Below are positions 1 to 4,780 of a DNA stretch of 30,430 bases, in pieces. The notes under the pieces are model-generated. The model was not told where the DNA came from and did no database searches. It saw only the letters and a program-made list of their open reading frames with translations. The stretch covers positions 1-30,430 of IMG/VR virus record IMGVR_UViG_3300042731_004498. One strand, given 5' to 3'. The translations under genes and the position numbers were made by a program. Position 1 is the first letter of the stretch, and the number at the start of each line of letters is the position of its first letter. Origin of the DNA: a virus.

Positions 1-37
1 CGGGCGCGGTGCAGTGCGCGGTCTCCCGCGTGGGGGT

Positions 38-952
38 CTAGCCTTGAGTCCCATCGTTCTGATCCTCCGTGCAAGTGGCACAAGTTGCCGGCGGCCGAGA
101 GTCGGCGCCGATCCAACGGCCGCACTTGGCGCAGTACCAGTGCCCGTCCCTCGCGTTCGCGTGGTTCTCGGTCGCGATCGCCAGTGCGCACTCCTCGAGC
201 TCGAACCAGCGGCGCTCCATTGCCTCGTAAACGTGTGCGACACAATGGAGTTCGTCGGTGTGGAGTCTCTCGGCGGTCTCGGCAAACGACTCTCCGGGAT
301 CGCTTAGGCCCATTCGCTCATCGGCGGCGGTCAACTCGAGCTGGCTCATCGTCGCGACCTGATCAATCGATGGGAGCTGTATCGGTTGCGGCGAATCCTC
401 GAGGCAATGCGTCAACGACTGCGGCTCGATCCCCCGAACGTGAGTCGGCGGATGTGCGAGGCAATTGGGGTGACCCTGCTCGCACGTCCAAGGCACCGGA
501 TCGGGCGATGTCCAGTCGTGATCGACGCCGCACACGACACACCGGCCCTCGTCGTCGGGGTGACAATTGAGCTCCGGCCGCGGCTTGCTCGCGGTGATCG
601 GCCCGTCCATGAGCGCGGCGATTCGCGCCGCCGTGCCCTCGGCAAGCTCGGTGACCCCCATCATGGTTCCGAGCGCGACGATCGCCCGCTCGTTTGCCTC
701 GACGCGCTCCTTGAGATCGGCGACATCTTGCCGGAGATCCTCGAGGGAGCTTGCCTCGAGCTCCGTCAGTCGCAGGTCGAGTCTCTCAACGAGTTCCAGC
801 AGGCCGTCGCCGGCTGTCGACGTCGCGTTGACCGCCCGCTGCGTCTCGCCGGACAAACGGACCACTGCCTCCCGGAGCTCGTCGATCTCTTTCCCGAGGT
901 CGCGGAGCCGATCGAAGATCTGCTGTGTCTGCACTGAGTCGAGATCGATCAT
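38..952 (-). CDS. Coiled-coil protein with zinc-binding clusters, unknown function
   Basis: 304 aa from ATG 952, two bases beyond the stop of the upstream gene. An in-frame ATG at 1018 would overlap that gene by 64 bases, so 952 is preferred; a GAGG lies about 10 nt upstream. Residues 1-100 are heptad-rich and charged (for example FDRLRDLGKEIDELREAVV), predicting a coiled coil. Residues 130-170 hold a Cys/His cluster (C130, C138, C141, H145, C157, H161, C164, H167). The C-terminus has a textbook zinc-ribbon spacing, C274-x2-C277-x13-C291-x2-C294. It is the last visible gene of a four-gene leftward operon. I recognise no family. The architecture suggests an oligomeric nucleic-acid-binding or protein-binding factor, which is inference. 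That it is a real gene is likely; its function is unknown. Confidence 0.7.
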   Translation of the reverse strand: MIDLDSVQTQQIFDRLRDLGKEIDELREAVVRLSGETQRAVNATSTAGDGLLELVERLDLRLTELEASSLEDLRQDVADLKERVEANERAIVALGTMMGVTELAEGTAARIAALMDGPITASKPRPELNCHPDDEGRCVVCGVDHDWTSPDPVPWTCEQGHPNCLAHPPTHVRGIEPQSLTHCLEDSPQPIQLPSIDQVATMSQLELTAADERMGLSDPGESFAETAERLHTDELHCVAHVYEAMERRWFELEECALAIATENHANARDGHWYCAKCGRWIGADSRPPATCATCTEDQNDGTQG

Positions 953-954
953 GA

Positions 955-1185
955 CTATCTCGCCTCTCGTGGAATCAAAACAGAGTAGGCGCCGCCTGCG
1001 TGTCGCCACTCCACGCATGGGCCGTCAAGCGAGTGCCAACCCTCAACCTTGTTGATGCCGCCCCGAACGCGCTTAAATTCGTATCCGTTCGCGGTGGTCG
1101 GAATGCCCTGATCGTCGACCAGAACGATCGTCGGCCTACAAAGGCCGCTTTCGGTATCGTAGTGTAATGCTGTTTTCTCGGTCAT
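955..1185 (-). CDS. Small hypothetical protein
   Basis: 76 aa with an ATG preceded by GGAGG at 4 nt, a good ribosome site on the minus strand. The sequence looks like a single compact beta-rich domain (TIVLVDDQGIPTTANGYEFK, then CVEWRHAGGAYSVLIPRE), with no signal peptide or membrane segment. It follows a hairpin-containing 62-base gap after the wHTH-like gene and is followed at two bases by the coiled-coil/zinc protein. I do not recognise the family. The coding call rests on the Shine-Dalgarno, the GC-rich codon pattern and its place in the operon. Confidence 0.6.
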   Translation of the reverse strand: MTEKTALHYDTESGLCRPTIVLVDDQGIPTTANGYEFKRVRGGINKVEGWHSLDGPCVEWRHAGGAYSVLIPREAR

Positions 1186-1202
1186 GTCGCCTCCAATCCG
1201 GG

Positions 1203-1237
1203 AAAAGCCCCGCTCGAGCGGTCGCCGGCGCGACCGC
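1203..1237 (-). terminator. Tandem hairpins, possible weak terminator or attenuator
   Basis: Ten bases after the stop of the wHTH-like gene, the minus strand carries an 8-bp perfect stem (GCGGTCGC, loop GCCG, GCGACCGC; 1218-1237). A second stem, CCGC-TCGA-GCGG (1210-1221), follows and then GGCTTTT. The two stems share bases 1218-1221 and therefore cannot form together. The T-tract is only four long, so termination would be partial at best. The position inside the left operon would allow attenuation of the two distal genes; this is inference. Confidence 0.4.
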
Positions 1238-1247
1238 CCTGACTGGA

Positions 1248-1493
1248 CTACTCCAGCGGGAGCGGGAGCTGAACCATCGGCGCCGATCGCGGGCGCATCC
1301 GCGGCGCCGGCGCCGCGACCTGATCCTCAGACGTGATCACGATGAGACCGCGAGCCGCGAGCGCGCGCAAAGTGCGCCCGTCATACTTGCCGCATTCAGA
1401 ATACGGCCGGCGGCGGATCTCCTCGAGGGCCGAGCTCATCGCCGGCGATGGCCGCCACGCCGGCGCACGCCTGGGAAAGTAGCGGCAACCCAT
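1248..1493 (-). CDS. Small winged-helix-like protein with a QLPLPL C-terminus
   Basis: 81 aa. The ATG at 1493 overlaps the upstream stop as TAATG, indicating translational coupling; an in-frame upstream start at 1511 would overlap more and is less likely. Residues near 25-60 (ALEEIRRRPY, then DGRTLRALAARGLIVI) resemble the recognition helix and wing of small winged-helix DNA-binding domains, where a (R/K)TLRAL..RGLI stretch is common. The last residues read QLPLPLE. QLxLxL is the hexapeptide form of the bacterial beta-sliding-clamp binding motif, and its terminal position is typical of clamp ligands. Both readings are pattern recognition, not homology. It could be a regulator or a replication-related adaptor. 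Confidence 0.6.
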   Translation of the reverse strand: MGCRYFPRRAPAWRPSPAMSSALEEIRRRPYSECGKYDGRTLRALAARGLIVITSEDQVAAPAPRMRPRSAPMVQLPLPLE

Positions 1494-1810
1494 TAGCGCA
1501 CCCTTGCGCAACGGGCACCGAGCTCGCGGCCATCCCGTTCGAGTGTCGCGATCTCCTCATTCGTTGCCGGCCTCGAGTCACGCTGTGCGGTCACTTCGCG
1601 GCGTTCGCCTTCGAGCGTTGCGGCCTCGATCGCATACGGTTCGCGGGTCGCGCTCGCATAGATCGACGTGTGCACGTTTGCGCCGAGTTCTGCCAAGACA
1701 TCGACGGCGCACTCATTCACGCCGAATCCCAACCGCAAATGATCGTCGGCCTCGAGACCGTCGATCGCGAGAAACTCCTCAATCAATGCCCTGATCACGT
1801 GTCGCTGCAT
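1493..1810 (-). CDS. Hypothetical protein, first gene of the left operon
   Basis: 105 aa. ATG 1810 is preceded by GAGGAGG at 5 nt, the best Shine-Dalgarno of the left operon. The N-terminal half (RHVIRALIEEFLAIDGLEAD) looks helical. The C-terminal half (EAATLEGERREV, then NEEIATLERDGRELG) is charged and probably coiled coil. No membrane segment, signal peptide or known motif is visible. It directly follows the region carrying three TTCAAG-N5-CTTGAA palindromes, the nearest only 15 bases from the start codon, so its expression is probably controlled through them. I do not recognise the family. Confidence 0.65.
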   Translation of the reverse strand: MQRHVIRALIEEFLAIDGLEADDHLRLGFGVNECAVDVLAELGANVHTSIYASATREPYAIEAATLEGERREVTAQRDSRPATNEEIATLERDGRELGARCARVR

Positions 1811-1824
1811 GGTAACCTCCTCTA

Positions 1825-1841
1825 TTCAAGTCTCGCCTGAA
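1825..1841. promoter_or_regulatory. Operator-like palindrome, copy 1 (imperfect)
   Basis: TTCAAG-TCTCG-CCTGAA differs by one base from the symmetric TTCAAG-N5-CTTGAA. It sits immediately upstream of the Shine-Dalgarno of the first left-operon gene, so a bound protein there could block transcription or translation initiation. The regulator is unknown. Confidence 0.55.
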
Positions 1842-1851
1842 ACTCGGAGGG

Positions 1852-1857
1852 GGTCAA
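1852..1857 (-). promoter_or_regulatory. Possible -35 box (TTGACC)
   Basis: On the minus strand TTGACC lies between palindrome copies 1 and 2, so a promoter here would be overlapped by both sites. No good -10 is found 16-18 bases downstream, so this is only a weak candidate and the true promoter may not follow the sigma-70 consensus. Confidence 0.25.
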
Positions 1858-1863
1858 CACCTA

Positions 1864-1882
1864 TTTCAAGGTAGACTTGAAA
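1864..1882. promoter_or_regulatory. Operator-like palindrome, copy 2 (perfect, 7-bp arms)
   Basis: TTTCAAG-GTAGA-CTTGAAA is a perfect inverted repeat with 7-bp arms and a 5-bp spacer, the best of the three copies. Its centre is 40 bp from copy 1, about four helical turns. This is typical of dimeric repressor operators in phage control regions. Confidence 0.6.
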
Positions 1883-1979
1883 CGCGGCCCCGGGGGCATC
1901 CGGGCGGTATAGTGCAGGTCGAAACGCCGAATCGGCGACCGGAAAAACCTAATGATTTTCCCTGGTGACAATGTAGTTA

Positions 1980-1996
1980 TTCAAGTAACCCTTGAA
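1980..1996. promoter_or_regulatory. Operator-like palindrome, copy 3 (perfect, 6-bp arms)
   Basis: TTCAAG-TAACC-CTTGAA has the same arms and spacer length as copy 2, centred 115 bp from it. The spacer sequence differs, so the copies share arms rather than being a recent duplication of the whole site. It lies nearer the end of the lysis module. Confidence 0.55.
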
Positions 1997-2097
1997 CATT
2001 GTTGGGGATGGTATTCCGAGTAATACCTCCCCGGCCCCGCCGGGAAACGGGGTGCACTTCAGTGCAGGTTTTTCGGCGCGACGATCGCGCCCGCCAC

Positions 2098-2823
2098 CTA
2101 CACGAGCCGGCCGATTGTCTCGAGCGGTAGCTCGTCGAGGTCCCGCACCTTCCGAACGTTGAGCGACGGAAAGCGGCCCGTGTTCCCCTCGATCGTCTGA
2201 ACGCGGTTGCCCGGGAGACCTTCCGTGATCACGAAAACGTGCCCGGCGCGCGAGCCCCGACGGCCGCGTTTGATCGCGCCGATGTCGCCGGCGATCGGCG
2301 CCTCGAGGAGCGCCCCGTCGCGGGCCACGTACCGCCCGGCCTCGGCCACGCGGGTGGCCAGCGCACGGGCATTGCCAATCGGCATCCGGCGCGAGAAGCG
2401 CTGATCGTAGAAGCGGCGCCACTTGGGCGCCGGGAGCCCGACGCGGGCGGCCGCTTGCTCGATCACGTAGCCGACGAAAAACGCACACCAGTGCCCGATG
2501 GGCCGGGCGAAATCGTCGCCATACGGGAAATCTCGGTAGCGGTGGAGATCCTCGCCGGCGTTGTCTTGATAGGCCTCGCCTTTGCCGAGCTCCTCCTCGG
2601 CGACCTTGACGATCTCGAGTGCCCATGCCGAGGCGTGCTCCTCGGTCTCGCCGAGGTCGGCCCGGCGGCGCGCGTCCCATGCGTTGACGGTGATCGGGTC
2701 GAGGTAGCCATCGACGAGCACGCCGAGGGCTTCCTGCAGGGCCCGCACAGCGTCAGTCTCGCACTCCGGCGGAATGGCCCCGCGATCGCGCTGGCGGGCG
2801 TTGTAGGCTTCTGGGGTCGTCAT
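2098..2823 (-). CDS. Endolysin, CHAP/NlpC-P60-like peptidoglycan hydrolase
   Basis: 241 aa. ATG 2823 overlaps the upstream stop as ATGA. The C-terminal two thirds fit a papain-like (CHAP or NlpC/P60) amidase or endopeptidase. The catalytic Cys is expected at C113 in GHWCAFFV, the His at H195 in AGHVFVI, and the third polar residue around E212/N214 in TIEGNT. AGDIGAIKRG before the His matches the usual GDI/GDV strand of CHAP domains. Residues about 22-58 (DAVRALQEALGVLVDG...ITVNAW) resemble a short peptidoglycan-binding-like helical repeat. There is no signal peptide, so export would need a holin, and small membrane-protein genes lie just upstream. It is the last gene of the long late operon. 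Hydrolase class is fairly sure; the bond cleaved cannot be told. Confidence 0.75.
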   Translation of the reverse strand: MTTPEAYNARQRDRGAIPPECETDAVRALQEALGVLVDGYLDPITVNAWDARRRADLGETEEHASAWALEIVKVAEEELGKGEAYQDNAGEDLHRYRDFPYGDDFARPIGHWCAFFVGYVIEQAAARVGLPAPKWRRFYDQRFSRRMPIGNARALATRVAEAGRYVARDGALLEAPIAGDIGAIKRGRRGSRAGHVFVITEGLPGNRVQTIEGNTGRFPSLNVRKVRDLDELPLETIGRLV

Positions 2824-3176
2824 AGGAGGCTCCCGAGAGTGAACGCGGCGCCGATCGCGGCGCCGATGAGGGTCCAGCGAAGCCCGACGCGCCAGCCCGG
2901 CTCCGGCTTGCGGCGCTCGGCGAGCTCAGACGAGCACGCGAGGAGGTCGGCCTCGAGGCGCCGAGCAAGCTCGGCGGTCGCATTGGCCCGGTCGATTTGC
3001 GGCCGCGGGATGAGAAACCGGGTCTCCGTCAGAGTAAGCTGCTCGCCCCCACGCGGAAGCTGGATTACAGTTCCGGCGGGCAAGATCCGCGGCTCCGGCT
3101 CGTCCGCGTGGGCCACGGCCACGGCGGCGAGCACGAGCCCCAGGGCAATCAGTCCCGCTTGTAGTGTTTTCGCCAT
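2820..3176 (-). CDS. Secreted membrane-anchored lysis-region protein (possible spanin-like)
   Basis: 118 aa. ATG 3176 has AGGAGG about 10 nt upstream and overlaps the previous gene by 28 bases. Residues 1-25 form a typical signal peptide (MAKTLQ, hydrophobic ALGLVLAAVAVA, cleavage expected after AHA). A periplasmic stretch with a helical segment (QIDRANATAELARRLEADLL) follows, and the last 18 residues are hydrophobic (WTLIGAAIGAAFTLGSLL), giving a type I membrane topology. A secreted coiled segment with a C-terminal membrane anchor, next to the endolysin, recalls unimolecular spanins, but those start with a lipobox and here the signal peptide has no Cys. The function is therefore inferred only from position and topology. 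Confidence 0.6.
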   Translation of the reverse strand: MAKTLQAGLIALGLVLAAVAVAHADEPEPRILPAGTVIQLPRGGEQLTLTETRFLIPRPQIDRANATAELARRLEADLLACSSELAERRKPEPGWRVGLRWTLIGAAIGAAFTLGSLL

Positions 3177-3358
3177 CTGTCCAAGGCCTCCTGATCGCTC
3201 CGCTCCGCCTCGCTCCGCTCAAGGCGATCGCGCTGTCCGGCGAGCGCGTCTCGGCTGGTACGCGCCCGCTGCCGCCTGGCCCACCAAACGAGCCAGATCA
3301 CGGCGCCGAGCACGGCGAGCGCGACTAGGGCGAGCGCGATCGCCTTACCCGTTGTCAC
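3149..3358 (-). CDS. Small membrane protein with charged C-terminal helix (holin or i-spanin candidate)
   Basis: About 69 aa. The GTG at 3358 has GGAGG at an ideal 8 nt. An ATG at 3364 is only 2 nt from the same GGAGG, and an ATG at 3385 has no ribosome site. One N-terminal membrane helix (AIALALVALAVLGAVIWLVWWARR) is followed by a highly charged coiled-coil-like tail rich in Arg, Glu and Asp. This architecture, N-terminal anchor plus charged helix, fits inner-membrane spanin subunits or small holins; the tail is short for a spanin. It sits between the holin-like gene and the secreted protein, in a run of three overlapping genes ahead of the endolysin. The exact role is uncertain. Confidence 0.55.
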   Translation of the reverse strand: MTTGKAIALALVALAVLGAVIWLVWWARRQRARTSRDALAGQRDRLERSEAERSDQEALDRWRKHYKRD

Positions 3359-3770
3359 CGGCATCGCCTCCGGCGGGATCGCCATCGACCCAATCCGGCA
3401 CCGGGCCGGCGCGGCGTGCGCCGAGCCTCTCCTCGAGGTAGTCTTCGACCTTATCAGATAGCCATGAAATCACACGTTTACGCGCGTGCTCCCGGAAGTA
3501 GGTTGCGGCTTTCTCCAGCTTGAGGTTGTGGGGCAGCGCGTCATTTAGTTTCTGCGCGTGTTTCCGGCCGAGCTCCTCGGCGCGGTTGATCGCCCGGTCG
3601 GCGAGCCGCTGGGCCTCGCGCTCGATCGGGTCCGGGATGTCGACCCCGATGCGCCGTTCGATGGCGGCGAAGATTTTCGGCAGGTAGATAGCGGCGATCG
3701 CCGCCAGCGCAGTCGCCAGGACCTTGATCGCGACGATCGCAACTTCGTTGGCTACGGATGTGGGTTCCAT
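3345..3770 (-). CDS. Holin-like membrane protein (LL-H holin type, tentative)
   Basis: 141 aa. ATG 3770 has GGGAG at 5 nt. A single N-terminal hydrophobic helix (residues about 7-32, IVAIKVLATALAAIAAIYLPKIF) precedes a helical soluble domain with AINRAEELGRKHAQKLNDAL and KRVISWLSDKVEDYLEE. That layout, an N-terminal anchor followed by AE..G..K and a short V..L segment, resembles the phage LL-H holin family. The position two genes before the endolysin supports a lysis role. The similarity is judged by eye; a structural tail-completion role cannot be excluded. Confidence 0.55.
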   Translation of the reverse strand: MEPTSVANEVAIVAIKVLATALAAIAAIYLPKIFAAIERRIGVDIPDPIEREAQRLADRAINRAEELGRKHAQKLNDALPHNLKLEKAATYFREHARKRVISWLSDKVEDYLEERLGARRAGPVPDWVDGDPAGGDAGDNG

Positions 3771-3782
3771 TCTCGCTCCCTT

Positions 3783-4166
3783 CTATCTAGGCCCGGTGCC
3801 CCGAGAGCGCCGAGCGGCCTCCTCCTGTCGGCGCTCGATGCGGTCGAGCGCTTCCTTTTGCCCCCTCGCGATCGCGACGAGCTCGGCCAGGAGCTTGCCG
3901 TGCTCCTTGCGCTCGGCGCGATCGTCGATCGTCCATTGATGCAATTGGGCGAGCCGCTCGCGGGTTTTGTCGCGCGCGTGGATCTCCGACTTGGACAGCG
4001 AGATCGCATGGAGCGAATTTGCGGTGCGCTTGCCGCCGTTTCGTTTGGCAATGAAAGCGGCCACGAGATCGGCAATCACTTTGGCGAGGATCACGGCGAG
4101 CGCGACGAGCCCGGCCGTGCCGGCGCCCTCCTCGGTTACGACCGCAGCTAGAGGCCACACGTGCAC
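3783..4166 (-). CDS. Membrane protein with C-terminal coiled coil, lysis-region
   Basis: About 127 aa from GTG 4166, chosen because GGGAGG lies 5 nt upstream; an ATG at 4187 is in frame but lacks a ribosome site. The start overlaps the preceding gene by 19 bases. One hydrophobic segment (TAGLVALAVILAKVIADLVAAFIA) is followed by a Lys/Arg/Glu-rich helix ending DRIERRQEEAARRSR. The topology is the same as in the next two small genes, so this may be another component of the lysis set (holin/antiholin pair or spanin-like). I recognise no named family. Confidence 0.55.
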   Translation of the reverse strand: MHVWPLAAVVTEEGAGTAGLVALAVILAKVIADLVAAFIAKRNGGKRTANSLHAISLSKSEIHARDKTRERLAQLHQWTIDDRAERKEHGKLLAELVAIARGQKEALDRIERRQEEAARRSRGTGPR

Positions 4167-4507
4167 GTGTACCTCCCACAGTCGCACCCCCCGCCGCCGC
4201 CGCTGATATCGTCAAGTGAATTCACGAAAAACGGCACAGTATCGCCGGCGAGATCGATCGGCGCGGTCGTGAGCTCGACGGTGATACCGTACTCGCCGGC
4301 GCCGTGCGTGGTCGTGAACGCCGCCGGGATCGTGAACCGATACATCCCGCCGCCAACCTCGGAAACACTCGGATTGGAGCTTGCCGTGTCTTGCGGGTTG
4401 CGCACGGTCACGGTGAAATCGCCGGCGCCGAGGCCGGTCCGCGGCGCCCCGCTCGAGGTCTTCACCCCGAACGTGTACTCGAAATCCTGATTGACCTTGC
4501 CGATCAT
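4148..4507 (-). CDS. Small Ig-like virion protein with CxC...CxC tail
   Basis: 119 aa. ATG 4507 lies one base after the upstream stop; an in-frame start at 4561 would overlap the upstream gene. The body alternates beta strands (FEYTFGVKTSSG, DFTVTVRNPQD, MYRFTIPAAF, GEYGITVELTT) and looks like a single immunoglobulin-type sandwich of the kind found on phage tails and heads. After a glycine linker the protein ends CDCGRYTCTCGL, two CxC pairs in ten residues, which could bind metal or form disulfides. It lies between the fibre gene and the lysis genes. The family is unknown to me. Confidence 0.6.
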   Translation of the reverse strand: MIGKVNQDFEYTFGVKTSSGAPRTGLGAGDFTVTVRNPQDTASSNPSVSEVGGGMYRFTIPAAFTTTHGAGEYGITVELTTAPIDLAGDTVPFFVNSLDDISGGGGGCDCGRYTCTCGL

Positions 4508-4508
4508 G

Positions 4509-4772
4509 CTACTTGTCGAGCGCCTTGATCGCGTCGATCTTGGTCTGGAGATCGGCCGCACTCGTGGTCAGGTTCGCGTGCGCCTGTTCGATCTGCGTGA
4601 CCAGCCCGTCTTTGTCCGGGATCGGCAGCACGTGGGTCTGAATGACCTTGCCCTTGTGCTTGATCTCCAGTTTCTCGAAATAGCTACCGTCAATCTTCGT
4701 GAACGACTCCTCGACCTCGAGGCCGAGCAATCTCGCGGCGGCAACCTTGCGGTTCATCTCTTGTTCGTTCAT
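4509..4772 (-). CDS. Small hypothetical protein downstream of the tail fibre
   Basis: 87 aa, ATG 4772, six bases after the fibre stop. The N-terminal half mixes a helix (QEMNRKVAAARLLGLEVEES) with a beta hairpin (YFEKLEIKHKGKVIQTHVLP). The C-terminal half is a predicted amphipathic helix or coiled coil (LVTQIEQAHANLTTSAADLQTKIDAIKALDK). It contains no Cys and no membrane segment. A fibre chaperone, tail-tip protein or unrelated morphon is possible. The position in the fibre cluster is the only functional hint. Confidence 0.55.
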   Translation of the reverse strand: MNEQEMNRKVAAARLLGLEVEESFTKIDGSYFEKLEIKHKGKVIQTHVLPIPDKDGLVTQIEQAHANLTTSAADLQTKIDAIKALDK

Positions 4773-4780
4773 CGTTTCCC

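Larger units (their letters stand above)
1811..2097. other. Largest intergenic region, rich in inverted repeats
   Basis: This 287-base gap separates the lysis module from the left operon and contains no supportable gene. Besides the three TTCAAG palindromes it holds CGCCGAATCGGCG (about 1926-1938), GGTATT-N6-AATACC (2010-2027), CCCCG-N8-CGGGG (2035-2052), TGCACT-TC-AGTGCA (2053-2066) and GGCGCGA-CGA-TCGCGCC (2075-2091). The last four hairpins lie just downstream of the endolysin stop, where the end of the late transcript is expected. None is followed by a T-tract on the minus strand, so a rho-independent terminator is not evident. They may protect the 3' end of the late mRNA or act as factor-dependent stops. 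Confidence 0.55.

Noticed and set aside
1-37. Possible further gene at the left edge
   Set aside because: No ATG, GTG or TTG is visible on the minus strand in these bases, so a start cannot be supported, although the operon may continue outside.
2053-2073. Plus-strand hairpin TGCACT-TC-AGTGCA followed by GGTTTTT as a terminator
   Set aside because: The loop of two bases is too small and no plus-strand gene exists for it to end; kept only as one of the inverted repeats.
1949-2680. 243-codon minus-strand frame overlapping the endolysin
   Set aside because: Out-of-frame with the endolysin and Arg/Gly-rich; only its last part lies in non-coding DNA, where the palindromes are.
2239-3441. 400-codon plus-strand frame over the lysis genes
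   Set aside because: It crosses four minus-strand genes with good starts and membrane or signal features; its own sequence is Ala/Arg-rich without motifs.
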